Below, in pieces: positions 51,886 through 61,112 of a stretch of DNA of 64,000 nucleotides (positions within the stretch are counted from its first letter, which is position 1; each line of letters starts with the position of its first letter). Location: positions 2,243,001 through 2,307,000 of the forward strand of contig NZ_CP029761.1 of the NCBI RefSeq assembly GCF_006874585.1, in the 5' to 3' direction. Under the pieces are notes generated by a model. It did not search any database. It was not told the DNA's origin and saw nothing but the letters and a program-made list of their open reading frames with translations. This stretch comes from Sphingomonas sp. IC081. GTDB taxonomy: Bacteria > Pseudomonadota > Alphaproteobacteria > Sphingomonadales > Sphingomonadaceae. A program made the position numbers and the translations under genes.

Positions 51886-52664
51886 ACACGGCAGCGGCGA
51901 CTTCCTCCGCGAAGCGCCGCATTCCGCTGCGGGGCTGGCCGATCATCGCATTGCGCCTCGCGGCCCTGCTCGCCACGCTGCTTGCCTGCCTTGGCGCCTA
52001 TTACCTGCTGGCACCGTTCACCCGCGCCAATCCGGTTCCACGCCGCTTCCTGCGCGCGGTGGGCATGATCTGCGGACTGCGCACGCGCCTTGCAGGCTCC
52101 CCCCCCACCCGGCGCGGTGTCCTGCTTGCCAACCATGTTTCCTGGCTCGACATCCCGGCACTGGCCGGCGCGACCGGCACTGCCTTCGTCGCGCATGACG
52201 GCCTGGCCGGGATCGGCCCGCTGCGCTGGCTTTGCGAGCTGAACGACACCGTCTTTGTCGCCCGCCACGACCGCCGCTCGGTCGCCGCCCAGATCGAGCA
52301 GGTCCGCCGCGCCATCGCGGATACCGGCCGCCTGGCGATCTTCCCGGAAGGCACCACCAGCGACGGCAGCGGGCTGCTGCCGTTCAAGTCCTCGCTGCTT
52401 TCCGCCGTGGATGCCGATTGCGGCGCCCTCGCCATCCAGCCGATCTGGCTCGATTACGGCGCCCAGGTGGCCGACATCGCCTGGGTCGGCGCCGAGCCGG
52501 GCCTCGCCAACGCGCTGCGCCTGCTGGCGCGTTGGCGTCCGATCCGCCTCACGGTGCATTGCCTGCCGCCTCTGCCCGCAGAACAACGCACCGACCGCAA
52601 GGCGATAGCCCGCCATGCGCGCGAGGCGATCGAGCAGGTCATGACACGCCCGCGCGCTGGATAA
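51882..52664 (+). CDS. plsC: 1-acyl-sn-glycerol-3-phosphate acyltransferase
   Basis: A 260-residue PlsC-type acyltransferase with an N-terminal membrane helix (IIALRLAALLATLLACLGAYYLL) and the four family blocks: NHVSWLD (H and D catalytic), FVAHDGL, FPEGTTSDG and LAIQPIWLDY. It acylates lysophosphatidic acid in phospholipid synthesis. The GTG start overlaps the fur stop by four bases, and the coupling of fur with plsC is common in this order. A perfect bidirectional terminator follows. Confidence 0.92.
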   Translation: MNTAAATSSAKRRIPLRGWPIIALRLAALLATLLACLGAYYLLAPFTRANPVPRRFLRAVGMICGLRTRLAGSPPTRRGVLLANHVSWLDIPALAGATGTAFVAHDGLAGIGPLRWLCELNDTVFVARHDRRSVAAQIEQVRRAIADTGRLAIFPEGTTSDGSGLLPFKSSLLSAVDADCGALAIQPIWLDYGAQVADIAWVGAEPGLANALRLLARWRPIRLTVHCLPPLPAEQRTDRKAIARHAREAIEQVMTRPRAG

Positions 52665-52676
52665 GCCCGGTACCCA

Positions 52677-52715
52677 CAAGAATGGCCCGGAAAGCGACTT
52701 TCCGGGCCATTCTTG
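52677..52715. terminator. perfect 18-pair bidirectional terminator
   Basis: The arms CAAGAATGGCCCGGAAAG and CTTTCCGGGCCATTCTTG meet around a CGA loop, between the convergent plsC and lipoprotein genes. Among the longest perfect stems in the window. Confidence 0.92.
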
Positions 52716-52735
52716 GGTTAGCGGGCGAGCGCCGA

Positions 52736-53410
52736 TCAGCGCGTCGCGTTGTAGGCCAGCTGATCGTCGGTCAGCTGGAACCCGACCAGCACCTCGAAGC
52801 TGGCGCGGGCAACCGCGGCCTTGACATCGGGCTGCGCCAGCGGATCGACGGCGGCGTCCTGATCGCCGGCCTTGCGCGGACGGGTGATGCGCTCGCGAAT
52901 TTCGGCGGGCAGCGTCGCGGCGGCACGATCGATATAGGCCGTGCCGGTGCCGTGGGCCTGCGCCCGGTCCTGACCGTCGGCAAAGGTGATCTGCACCTGG
53001 CCGACGCGCTTCGAAACGACCGCCGAACCGCCCTGCAGCACGCTCACGAAGATCGGCAGCGTCACCTGACGGGCGCCCTGCTTGTCGTTGCGGCGAGCCA
53101 GGACGTCGAAGCTGACGGTCGCGGTGACCTTGTCGCTCGCCTGTGCGCCGCCACGATCGCTGCATTCGGTGCGCACGTTCGTCATGGCGGCGACCATGTC
53201 GATATTGGTCGAGGTCTTGTCGTTCGGCGCGCGGAACAGGGTCATGTCGCCGGTATAGTCGGGGATGCCCACGGCCGGGCATGCGGTGCGCACGGACGTG
53301 ATGCCGACACCCGAATCGACCACGATATCGCCCTTCTTTGCACAACCGCTCAGAGCGGTCACCGCGGCGGCAGAGCAGAGGACGGTAGCAGTCAGGCGGC
53401 GTGCATTCAT
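52736..53410 (-). CDS. putative lipoprotein of unknown function
   Basis: A 224-residue exported protein. The signal peptide TATVLCSAAAVTALSGC carries lipobox LSGC, followed by AKKGDIVVDSG, with Lys rather than Asp at +2/+3, which suggests outer-membrane sorting. The mature part holds two further cysteines (RTACPAVG and RTECSDRGG), mainly beta-strand prediction-like pattern and the C-terminal SFEVLVGFQLTDDQLAYNATR. Similar proteins are common in sphingomonads and unnamed. Divergent from ispH by 68 bases. Confidence 0.85.
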   Translation of the reverse strand: MNARRLTATVLCSAAAVTALSGCAKKGDIVVDSGVGITSVRTACPAVGIPDYTGDMTLFRAPNDKTSTNIDMVAAMTNVRTECSDRGGAQASDKVTATVSFDVLARRNDKQGARQVTLPIFVSVLQGGSAVVSKRVGQVQITFADGQDRAQAHGTGTAYIDRAAATLPAEIRERITRPRKAGDQDAAVDPLAQPDVKAAVARASFEVLVGFQLTDDQLAYNATR

Positions 53411-53478
53411 CGGTACATCCCTCGAGTGGCGTGCGCTTGCCCTAGCGGCGCGCGCGGCAAAGCGCTAGAGGCCCATTC

Positions 53479-54453
53479 ATGAACGCGCCCTTTCCGTCCG
53501 AGAAGACGCTCGCCACGAATGCGCCCCTGCGCCTCCTGATCGCCGCCCCGCGCGGTTTCTGCGCCGGGGTCGACCGCGCCATCGACATCGTCGAGCGTGC
53601 GCTCGAGATCTACGGCGCACCGGTCTACGTGCGCCACGAGATCGTCCACAACAAGTTCGTGGTCGACAACCTGAAGGCCAAGGGCGCCGTGTTCGTCGAA
53701 AGCGTAGACCAGGTTCCGGACGGCGTGCCGGTGATCTTTTCCGCGCATGGCGTGCCCAAATCGGTGCCTGCCAAGGCCTCCGCGCGCGGCCTCGAGTGGC
53801 TGGATGCCACCTGCCCGCTGGTCAGCAAGGTCCATCGCCAGGCCGAGCGCCAGATCGCCGACGGGCGCCACATCCTGTTCATCGGCCATGCCGGCCATCC
53901 CGAGGTGATCGGCACCTTCGGGCAGGTTCCCGAAGGCAACATGACGCTGATCGAAACGGTGGAAGACGTCGCCACCGTCGCCGTGCCCGAGGACCGCGAA
54001 CTCGCCTATCTCTCGCAGACCACGCTCTCGGTCGACGATACGCAAGCTATCATCGCCGCCATCGAGGCGCGCTTCCCGCAGGTCGTCGCGCCCAAGCAGG
54101 AAGACATCTGCTACGCCACCTCCAACCGCCAGGCCGCCGTCAAGCAGATCGCGCCGAAGTGCGAACTGGTGCTGGTGATCGGCTCGCCCAAGAGCTCGAA
54201 CTCGCTGCGCCTCGTCGAAGTGGCCGAGCGTTCGGGGTCGGTCGGCCGGATGATCCAGCGTGCCTCGGAGATCGACCCCGCCTGGCTCGACGGCCTGACC
54301 AGCGTCGGCCTCACCGCCGGGGCTTCCGCGCCCGAGGAACTGGTCAACGAAGTGATCGCCCGCATCGGCGAACTGCGCGATGTCACGGCCGAGCAGGTCG
54401 TCACCGCGCAAGAGACCATCACGTTCAAGCTGCCGCGCCAACTCGCGCGCTGA
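53479..54453 (+). CDS. ispH: 4-hydroxy-3-methylbut-2-enyl diphosphate reductase
   Basis: A 324-residue IspH/LytB. The three cluster cysteines are C28 ([11 protein letters not shown]), C112 (DATCPLVSK) and C211 ([11 protein letters not shown]), with HxxH-type residues in [12 protein letters not shown] and IGHAGHPE. It performs the last step of the MEP isoprenoid pathway, reducing HMBPP to IPP and DMAPP with a [4Fe-4S] cluster. thrB follows after 13 bases, giving the ispH-thrB-rnhA order typical of alphaproteobacteria. Confidence 0.96.
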   Translation: MNAPFPSEKTLATNAPLRLLIAAPRGFCAGVDRAIDIVERALEIYGAPVYVRHEIVHNKFVVDNLKAKGAVFVESVDQVPDGVPVIFSAHGVPKSVPAKASARGLEWLDATCPLVSKVHRQAERQIADGRHILFIGHAGHPEVIGTFGQVPEGNMTLIETVEDVATVAVPEDRELAYLSQTTLSVDDTQAIIAAIEARFPQVVAPKQEDICYATSNRQAAVKQIAPKCELVLVIGSPKSSNSLRLVEVAERSGSVGRMIQRASEIDPAWLDGLTSVGLTAGASAPEELVNEVIARIGELRDVTAEQVVTAQETITFKLPRQLAR

Positions 54454-54466
54454 GGATCTTTCGCAC

Positions 54467-55456
54467 ATGGCAGTCTATACCCGGCTCGGCGCCGAAGAGA
54501 TGGCGGCGATCGTCGAGGCTTTCGACGTCGGCGCCCTGATTTCCGCCAAGGGCATCGCCGAGGGCGTGTCCAACAGCAACTGGCTGATCGAAACCCAGCA
54601 AGCGGCGGCTTCGCGCCGGTTCATCCTGACGGTCTACGAAAGCCGCACCGAAGTCGCGGAATTGCCGTTCTTCCTCGACCTGCTGGACCACCTTGCCGAA
54701 CAGGGTTGCCCGGTGCCGCGCACCATGCATGACCGCGGCGGCGCCAGCCACCGCCTGATCGACACGCCGGAGGGCCGGAAGGCGCTCGCGCTGATCGAAT
54801 ACCTGCCCGGCGTTTCGGTATCCGAACCCACAGTGGGCCAGGCCCGCGCGGTCGGCGCGGCGCTGGCGCAAGTCCACCTCGCCTCGGCCCGTTTCGGGCA
54901 GGACCGCGCCAACTCGCTCGACCTGCCGGCCTGGCAGCAGCTGCTGGGCGACTGCGGCAGCGAAGGCCTGGCCTCGATCGATGCCGACCTTGCCGCCCTG
55001 GTCGCGCGCGAACTGCCTGCGCTTGCGGCGCAGTGGCCCTCGGACCTGCCGCGCGGCGTGATCCATGCCGACCTGTTTCCCGACAATGTCCTGATGCTGG
55101 GCGACAAGGTCACCGGCCTGATCGACTTCTACTTCGCCTGCACCGACCTGCTGGCCTACGACGTCGCCGTGACGCACGCCGCCTGGTGCTTCTCCAGCGA
55201 CGGCACCCGCTTCGACGCCGCTCTCTCGGATGCCCTGATCGAAGGGTACGAGAGCGTCCGCCCGCTCTCCGCCGCAGAGCGCGCCGCCCTGCCGGTGCTG
55301 GCCCGCGGCGCTGCCGTGCGTTTCCTGTCCACCCGCGCCTACGACTGGCTGAACACGCCCGAAGACGCGCTTGTCACCCCCAAGGACCCGATGGCTTTTG
55401 CCCGCCGCCTCGAATTCTATGCCGATCCGGCCAATCACGGTATCTTCGGCGCATGA
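54467..55456 (+). CDS. thrB: homoserine kinase, type II
   Basis: A 329-residue choline-kinase-fold homoserine kinase (ThrB alpha type): [31 protein letters not shown], the catalytic loop [14 protein letters not shown] and [18 protein letters not shown] for metal binding. It phosphorylates homoserine in threonine synthesis. ATG 54467 follows GAGGATCTTTCGCAC. Overlaps rnhA by four bases (ATGA). Confidence 0.95.
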   Translation: MAVYTRLGAEEMAAIVEAFDVGALISAKGIAEGVSNSNWLIETQQAAASRRFILTVYESRTEVAELPFFLDLLDHLAEQGCPVPRTMHDRGGASHRLIDTPEGRKALALIEYLPGVSVSEPTVGQARAVGAALAQVHLASARFGQDRANSLDLPAWQQLLGDCGSEGLASIDADLAALVARELPALAAQWPSDLPRGVIHADLFPDNVLMLGDKVTGLIDFYFACTDLLAYDVAVTHAAWCFSSDGTRFDAALSDALIEGYESVRPLSAAERAALPVLARGAAVRFLSTRAYDWLNTPEDALVTPKDPMAFARRLEFYADPANHGIFGA

Positions 55457-55893
55457 AGAAGGTCGACGTCTTCACCGATGGTGCCTGCAAGGGCAATCCC
55501 GGCCCCGGCGGCTGGGGCGTGCTGCTGCGCATGGGCGTGCACGAGAAGGAAATGGCGGGCGGCGAGCCTGACACCACCAACAACCGCATGGAGATGACCG
55601 CCGTCATCAAGGCGCTCAATGCGCTGACCGAGCCTTGCGAGGTCACGCTCCATACCGACAGCAAGTACGTGATCGACGGGATCACCAAGTGGGTCCACGG
55701 CTGGAAAAAGAAGGGCTGGGTCAATGCCAGCAAGCAGCCGGTGCGCAATGCCGATCTCTGGCACGACCTGATCGAGGCCAGCGGCCGCCACAAGGTGGAC
55801 TGGCAATGGGTGCGCGGCCACTCCGGCCATGCCGAGAACGAGCGCGTGGACAAGCTGGCGAGCGACGCGGCGGTCGCAGCCGCCAAGGCGTGA
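55453..55893 (+). CDS. rnhA: ribonuclease HI
   Basis: A 146-residue RNase HI with all catalytic acids: [14 protein letters not shown], the E of [13 protein letters not shown], the D of [12 protein letters not shown] and the D of [11 protein letters not shown], plus the basic handle [12 protein letters not shown]. It degrades RNA in RNA-DNA hybrids. Coupled to thrB through ATGA; the putative exporter gene follows within five bases. Confidence 0.96.
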   Translation: MKKVDVFTDGACKGNPGPGGWGVLLRMGVHEKEMAGGEPDTTNNRMEMTAVIKALNALTEPCEVTLHTDSKYVIDGITKWVHGWKKKGWVNASKQPVRNADLWHDLIEASGRHKVDWQWVRGHSGHAENERVDKLASDAAVAAAKA

Positions 55894-55897
55894 TGGC

Positions 55898-57022
55898 TTG
55901 CCTGACCGGCTGCTGAATCTCGATACCTTGCGCGAGAACTTCCGGCAGGAAGCGCGGGCGCTGATAACGCCGGGCCCGCGCATGGCGGACGAATGGGCCT
56001 GCGTGGCCTCGGTCATGCTCTCGATCGTCATCGCCCATCTGATCGGCGCGAAGATGGTCGGCTGGGCAGCCTTCACCGCCTTTGTCCTGCTCAAGAGCGG
56101 CGCTTCGGAAACGATGCTGCGCGGCGTGCTGCGCATCGTCGGCACCGCTCTCGGCTCGTTGCTGGCGCTGGCGGTCATGCCCTGGGCCGCCCGATCGCTG
56201 CCGCTGGCGATGGCAAGCGCGGCGATCGTCGGCGCCGTCGGGCTCTACGGCATGATCACTGCCCGGCGGGCCTATGCCTGGCTGCTGTTCGGACTGACCT
56301 TCGAGATGGTGCTGCTCGACAAGCTGGAGCACCCCGCGCTCGACACCATCGATTTTGCCCAGACCCGCCTGCTGGAAGTGATCGCGGGCACCATCGCCTG
56401 CGTCCTCGTCAGCCTGACGACGGCCACCCTGGCGGGCCGCAAGTGGCTCGACCTGCAAGGTCCCCGGCCCGAACGCATGGGCTGGCACCCCAACGCCGCA
56501 CGCCACGCGGCGCAGGCGGGTCTCGCCATTTCCGTGCTGCCGCTGCTGCATGCCCTGTTCGACCTGCCCGAAATGGCGCAGGCGGCCGTCACCGTGATGG
56601 CGGTGATGATCGTGCCGATCGGCGGCATCGGCGCCAGCGGCTTCGCGCCGGTCACGCGCCGCCTGTTCCTGCGCACGATGGGCTGCCTTGCCGGCGGTGC
56701 CCTGGCGCTGACCGTGCTGCTGATCGCACAAGGCAACACCCCGGTGCTGATCGCGGGAACGTGCCTCGGCATCGTCATCGGCCGCCACATCGAGAACGGG
56801 CTCCCGCAGATCACCTACCTCGGCCTGCAGTTCACGCTCACGGTGCTGGTCGTGCTGGTCCCCGATTCCTACGCCGACGCGCATATCCTGCCGGCCATCC
56901 AGCGCCTGGTCAGCATCCTGATCGGCATGGCGGTGCTGGAGCCGGTCCTGCTGGTATGGCACTTCCTCGCGCCGGGCCGGAAACCGCCCGAACGCACGGA
57001 AGATGTTCGCGGTTCGGAGTAA
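55898..57022 (+). CDS. FUSC-like inner membrane protein (aromatic acid exporter type)
   Basis: About 374 residues with two groups of membrane spans separated by a cytosolic stretch near GRKWLDLQGPRPERMGWHPNAARH, the FUSC/DUF2955-type layout. Spans include WACVASVMLSIVIAHLIGA, SLLALAVMPWA, LAISVLPLLHALFDL and LTVLLIAQGNTPVLIAGTCLG. Such proteins are thought to export aromatic carboxylates. Start is uncertain: TTG 55898, five bases after the rnhA stop, gives PDRLLNLDTLRENFRQEARALI; ATG 55982 would shorten the N-terminus by 28 residues. Likely in the thrB-rnhA operon. Confidence 0.75.
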   Translation: MPDRLLNLDTLRENFRQEARALITPGPRMADEWACVASVMLSIVIAHLIGAKMVGWAAFTAFVLLKSGASETMLRGVLRIVGTALGSLLALAVMPWAARSLPLAMASAAIVGAVGLYGMITARRAYAWLLFGLTFEMVLLDKLEHPALDTIDFAQTRLLEVIAGTIACVLVSLTTATLAGRKWLDLQGPRPERMGWHPNAARHAAQAGLAISVLPLLHALFDLPEMAQAAVTVMAVMIVPIGGIGASGFAPVTRRLFLRTMGCLAGGALALTVLLIAQGNTPVLIAGTCLGIVIGRHIENGLPQITYLGLQFTLTVLVVLVPDSYADAHILPAIQRLVSILIGMAVLEPVLLVWHFLAPGRKPPERTEDVRGSE

Positions 57023-57045
57023 CCCCCGCCCACACGCGGGCACGC

Positions 57046-58137
57046 TCAGGCGATTACGAAACGATCCGGCCCATAAGGCGCGGGATCGAGGTCGCCGCCC
57101 TTCTCGCCAAGCAGCAGGGCCGCTCCCAGCATAGCGGCCGCCGGCGCGGTCTGGATGCCGAAACCGCCCTGCCCGGCGAACCAGAAGAATGCCGGGTCGG
57201 CGGGATCGAAACCATAGACCGGCAGCCGGTCCGGCGCGAAGGAGCGCAGCCCCGCCCAGCGATGCTCGACCCGCTCGACCGGCCAGTCGACAACCTGCTC
57301 CAGGCGGTCGATGGCCAGCGCCACGTCGATTTCCTCGGGCGCGGCGTCGCACGGGACACTGGGCGTCTCGTCATGCGGGCTCAGCCAGAGGCGGCCATGT
57401 TCGGGCTTGAAGTAGAACGTCTCGCCCACATCGAGCACCAGCGGCAGATCGCCGGGCACCGGGCGGCCGACCGCGAGCTGGGCCACCGTGCGGCGATAGG
57501 GCGCGATGCCCAGCGGACGCGCACCGGCCAGCCGCGCCACCGGATCGGCCCAGGCGCCCGCCGCGTTGACCAGCACGTCGCAGGCGACCTCGGTGCCGTC
57601 GGCGAGCGCCAGCAACCAGCCGTGCGCGGAGCGCGTTGCACGTCGCAAGCCCGCACGGCAGCGGATCTCCACCCCCTCGCGGCGCGCTGCGGCGAGATAG
57701 TGCTGATGCAGCGCGGCCACGTCGATGTCGCAGGTGCTCGGCTCCAGCACGCCCGATGCCCAGCCGCCCCGCAGGCCCGGCACCCGCGCTGCGATCCCGG
57801 CGCGGTCGAGCACATGGACCTCGACCCCGAGATCGCCGTAGACCCGCGCGAATCGCTCGACTTCAGCCTGCTCGCCCGTCCGCCCCAGCGTCAGCGCGGA
57901 TCGCGGCGCCAGCACCCCGAGCGCCCGCAGTTCCGCGCCGGATGCCGCGGTCAGCGGCTGGACCCGCGGACCGCCGTAGCTTTCGGTCCAGAACGCGGCG
58001 GAGCGGCCGGTGGCGTGATAGCCGGGGCGCTCTTCCGCCTCGATCACCAGCACGCTGGTCTTTGCGCCCAGGCGGGCTGCCAGCGAGGCACCGGCCATGC
58101 CGGCGCCCACCACGACGATATCGAACCTCGTTTGCAT
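57046..58137 (-). CDS. FAD-dependent oxidoreductase (D-amino acid/glycine oxidase family)
   Basis: A 363-residue DAO-family flavoprotein. FAD-binding GxGxxG is VVVGAGMAGASLAARLG, followed by the second-strand IEAEERPGYHATGRSAAFWTESYGG. The C-terminal FAD tail GFGIQTAPAAAMLGAALLL and WAGLRSFAPDRLPVYG are typical of amine/imino acid oxidases. The substrate may be a D-amino acid, sarcosine, or hydroxyacid. Its stop is 24 bases from the convergent exporter gene, and its start follows the hydrolase gene stop by 6 bases on the same strand, so the two are co-transcribed. Confidence 0.9.
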   Translation of the reverse strand: MQTRFDIVVVGAGMAGASLAARLGAKTSVLVIEAEERPGYHATGRSAAFWTESYGGPRVQPLTAASGAELRALGVLAPRSALTLGRTGEQAEVERFARVYGDLGVEVHVLDRAGIAARVPGLRGGWASGVLEPSTCDIDVAALHQHYLAAARREGVEIRCRAGLRRATRSAHGWLLALADGTEVACDVLVNAAGAWADPVARLAGARPLGIAPYRRTVAQLAVGRPVPGDLPLVLDVGETFYFKPEHGRLWLSPHDETPSVPCDAAPEEIDVALAIDRLEQVVDWPVERVEHRWAGLRSFAPDRLPVYGFDPADPAFFWFAGQGGFGIQTAPAAAMLGAALLLGEKGGDLDPAPYGPDRFVIA

Positions 58138-58143
58138 AGGGCC

Positions 58144-59142
58144 TCAGCCCCTAGCGGGCGCATTCCGGTTCAGGAAGTCCCGGATCGTCGCCAGCGCGGA
58201 ATCGCGGACCGGATCGGCTTCGCGCAGGATCTCATGGCGGCACTCCCTGCCCCACTGGGCCAGTTCGCCTTGCGGCAAGCGCGCCGCAGCCCGGCGAATC
58301 GCCGGCCAGGACACGAGGCCGTCATGACGCGTCGCCAGCAGCAGCACCGGCACTGCGACCGATTCGAGCACTCCCTTGGCTTCCAGCCCGCGGATCGAGG
58401 CGAGCGCCCGTTCGATCCAGCCCCAGCTGGCCGGGCCCATCGCCATGGCCGGACGCTCCAGCCGCCACCACGCCTCGTCGGCATAACGCCCCTCGTCGTG
58501 GGTAAGCAGCTTCATCCGGGCGTGAGGGACAAGCTGCGGCTTCTCGTTATGTTTCCACGCCGGGCGGCGCGGATCGCCGAGAGCACGGATCACGCGTGCA
58601 ACCGGATGCAGCACGGCGCTGGGAATCGCAGCCGGATGGATACCCAGCATCGGCGCGGAGAGCACCAGTGCCTCGGGAGAAACCCGCCGCTCCGCCACCG
58701 CACGCAAGGCCAGATGCCCGCCCATCGAATGGCCGACCAGCACCAGCGGCCCCGGCCGTTCCTGCGCCCAGTCCTTCCAGAACAGGGCAAGATCGTCGAT
58801 CCAGAGGCCGAAATCGTCGACATGCCCGGTCATGCCATCACGCCCGAGCCGGCCGCTCAGCGCCTGTCCCCGCCAGTCAATCGAGGTAACTGCCCAGCCT
58901 TCCGCATGCCACTGCTCCAGCGTCTCCAGCCACTTCTCGTAAGCATCGCCGCGCCCCGGCAGGAACAGCAGCGACCCGCGCGGCGCATCCGGCACCGGCC
59001 AGTCGATCCGGCGGATCTGGCTTTTGCCGTCGCTTGCCGTCCAGCGGCTTTCGGCGACACCTGGCGGAATGGCGCGGCGGGCCCGGCCAGCCCCCTCCAT
59101 CACGTTGAACGCATGGGAAATTTCGGAAATTTCGATGGTCAC
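58144..59142 (-). CDS. alpha/beta hydrolase, lysophospholipase L2-like
   Basis: A 332-residue hydrolase of the PldB/monoglyceride-lipase type: GSLLFLPGRGDAYEKWLETL, SIDWRGQALSGRLGRD, nucleophile elbow LVGHSMGGHLAL, the acid in VLLLATRHDGLVSW and the His in ECRHEILREADPVR. It likely removes a fatty acyl chain from a lysophospholipid or monoacylglycerol. The GTG start at 59142 precedes an in-frame ATG at 59100; neither has a strong ribosome site. Divergent from cpaA by 87 bases and upstream of the FAD enzyme in one unit. Confidence 0.9.
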   Translation of the reverse strand: MTIEISEISHAFNVMEGAGRARRAIPPGVAESRWTASDGKSQIRRIDWPVPDAPRGSLLFLPGRGDAYEKWLETLEQWHAEGWAVTSIDWRGQALSGRLGRDGMTGHVDDFGLWIDDLALFWKDWAQERPGPLVLVGHSMGGHLALRAVAERRVSPEALVLSAPMLGIHPAAIPSAVLHPVARVIRALGDPRRPAWKHNEKPQLVPHARMKLLTHDEGRYADEAWWRLERPAMAMGPASWGWIERALASIRGLEAKGVLESVAVPVLLLATRHDGLVSWPAIRRAAARLPQGELAQWGRECRHEILREADPVRDSALATIRDFLNRNAPARG

Positions 59143-59229
59143 GTGATGAATTCCAGCCTCAGTGTACTGGTTACTATTTGGTAAGTGATGCCCGCTAGAT
59201 CATTCCCCTGTTAAGGGGGGTACTAACAG

Positions 59230-59943
59230 ATGCAATCGGCGTATTTTTCGTACGCATTGCTGGCCGCATTGGCAACCGCGCTGGTCGTGGCGGCCGTGAC
59301 GGACATCAAGCGCCGCGAGATCGCGAACCGGCTCAATGCCGGCATCGCCCTGGCCGCGCCGCTGTGGTGGCTGTCAATCGGCCTGGGCTGGACCGGCATC
59401 GGCATCCAGATCGGCCTTGCCCTTGCGACTTTCGCGATCTGCTGCGTGCTGTTCGTGCTGCGCCAGATGGGCGGCGGCGACGTCAAGTTGCTCGCCGCGC
59501 TGGCGCTGTGGTTTGCGCCTGCCCCCTTTCTCCAGCTGATCGTGCTGATGGCCGTGATCGGTGGCGGCGCCTCGGTGGCGATGGCCGCCTTCAACATGGA
59601 ACGCCGTCCGGGCGAGGCCCTGTGCGACATCGGCGCCTGGCTGGTCGCGGCAGGCTGGACCTTTGTGGCGGCGGCCATGGCCTGGGCGCTGGCGACAGGG
59701 CGACCGCTGATCTCGCCGGAACTGGTCGATTCGCTGCTGTCCTCGTCCCGCTCGCCCGCGCTCGTTGCCGCCGGCACGCTGCTGGGCCTGCTCGCGCTGT
59801 TCGCACTCGGGTTCTTCCATATCAAGCGCCGCCAGAAATCGCGCCTGCGCGTGCCCTACGGCGTTGCCATCGCCGCAGCGGGCCTCTGGGTCGCTGCGAC
59901 CACCGGGATTTCGGCCTTTCATGCCGCCCCCGTGTTGGGGTGA
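59230..59943 (+). CDS. cpaA: prepilin peptidase (A24 family), CpaA/TadV type
   Basis: A 237-residue membrane aspartic peptidase. The two catalytic aspartates are in VTDIKRREIANRLNAG and MGGGDVKLLAALALW. It cleaves the Flp pilin leader for the tad pilus. Usual CpaA proteins are about 170 residues; this one adds a C-terminal extension with two more membrane spans (LVAAGTLLGLLALFALGFFHIKRR and the last VAIAAAGLWVAATTG). A strong AAGGGGGG ribosome site lies before the ATG. It heads the cpa gene run; the pilin gene is not in the window. Confidence 0.92.
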   Translation: MQSAYFSYALLAALATALVVAAVTDIKRREIANRLNAGIALAAPLWWLSIGLGWTGIGIQIGLALATFAICCVLFVLRQMGGGDVKLLAALALWFAPAPFLQLIVLMAVIGGGASVAMAAFNMERRPGEALCDIGAWLVAAGWTFVAAAMAWALATGRPLISPELVDSLLSSSRSPALVAAGTLLGLLALFALGFFHIKRRQKSRLRVPYGVAIAAAGLWVAATTGISAFHAAPVLG

Positions 59944-60012
59944 ACCTGATTTTAACCAATTTGCCCGAATGTACGCATAGTTAATCGGGGACACTCAGGG
60001 GGCTTCCTAGCC

Positions 60013-61038
60013 ATGGATAAGAAGAAGCTGGTGCTGCTGGTCATTGCGCTGCTCGTCGCAGCCGGGACCGCCATTGCCGCCAGGTCGATGTTCAGCGGCG
60101 CATCGGCGCCCCAGGCCGGTGCCGCCACCGCCGTCGCGCCGACGGGCCCCAAAGTCCTCGTCGCACAGCGCGCGCTGCCGGTGGGCACGATCATCACCGC
60201 CGATTCGGTCTCTTATCAGGACTGGCCCAAGGAGCTGGTGAAGGACGCCTACTTCATCGAGGGCGAGGCCGACATGCAGAAGCTGATGGGCACCGTTGTC
60301 CGCTACCCGATCACTGCCGGCCAGCCGATCACCCAGGGCGGCCTCGTCGCACCGGGCGACCGCGGCTTCCTCGCCGCCGCGCTGGCGCCGGGCATGCGTG
60401 CGGTGACGATCCCGGTTTCCGCCAAGACCGGCGTCGGCGGCTTCGTGTTCCCGGGCGACCGCGTCGACCTCGTGCTGACGCAGGAAGTGACCGGCAACGA
60501 CGGCACCCCGCCGCTGCGCGCCTCCGAAACCATCCTGCGCAACTTGCGCGTGCTCGCCACCGACCAGGCCACCGACCAGGACGTCGTCGACGGCAAGACC
60601 GTGGTCAAGGCGGTCAGCACCGTGACCCTCGAAGTCAGCCCCCGCATCGCCGAAAAGGTCGCCGTCGCGCAGGAGCTGGGCACGATCAGCCTGTCGCTGC
60701 GCTCGATCGCCGACAACCAGGGTGAGTTCGAACGCATCCTCGCCGCCGGCCAGGTCAAGGTCCCCGAAGGCGCGACCAAGGCGCAGGAAGAACAGATCAT
60801 GCGCACCGCGATGACCCAGCCGATCGAAGGCAACACGACTTACGTGACCGGCGGCGATGTCTCGCGCTTCCAGCGCTCCAGCCGTCCCTCGATGCAGGGC
60901 AACGCGCCGGCCCAGCCCGTGGTCGCCGCCGGACCGCCCGCCCAGGCCGCCACTGTCGCACGCGCCGTCCCGATCGGTCCGGTGGTACGCGTCACCCGCG
61001 GCAAGGACGTCTCCGTCGAGCCGGTAAGCAGCCACTGA
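60013..61038 (+). CDS. cpaB: Flp pilus assembly protein CpaB
   Basis: A 341-residue CpaB/RcpC: an N-terminal anchor KKKLVLLVIALLVAAGTAIAA, then SAF-domain segments VLVAQRALPVGTIITADSVSYQDWP and YPITAGQPITQGGLV, and the family core GMRAVTIPVSAKTGVGGFVFPGDRVDLVLTQE. The tail is Ala/Pro-rich. It sits in the periplasm and helps stabilise the pilus channel. It ends at the base that starts an ATG for the next frame, but the true cpaC start lies 75 bases on. Confidence 0.94.
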   Translation: MDKKKLVLLVIALLVAAGTAIAARSMFSGASAPQAGAATAVAPTGPKVLVAQRALPVGTIITADSVSYQDWPKELVKDAYFIEGEADMQKLMGTVVRYPITAGQPITQGGLVAPGDRGFLAAALAPGMRAVTIPVSAKTGVGGFVFPGDRVDLVLTQEVTGNDGTPPLRASETILRNLRVLATDQATDQDVVDGKTVVKAVSTVTLEVSPRIAEKVAVAQELGTISLSLRSIADNQGEFERILAAGQVKVPEGATKAQEEQIMRTAMTQPIEGNTTYVTGGDVSRFQRSSRPSMQGNAPAQPVVAAGPPAQAATVARAVPIGPVVRVTRGKDVSVEPVSSH

Positions 61039-61112
61039 TGCGCCCCGCCGCAATCGCGCCCACCGGCGCCAAGGTCGCCACCAACCGCATTCATCCGCCG
61101 AAGGTCAAAACG

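Noticed and set aside
55993..59184. 1063-aa plus-strand frame across four genes
   Set aside because: A long GC-driven open frame antisense or out of frame to the exporter, FAD enzyme and hydrolase; composition is not protein-like.
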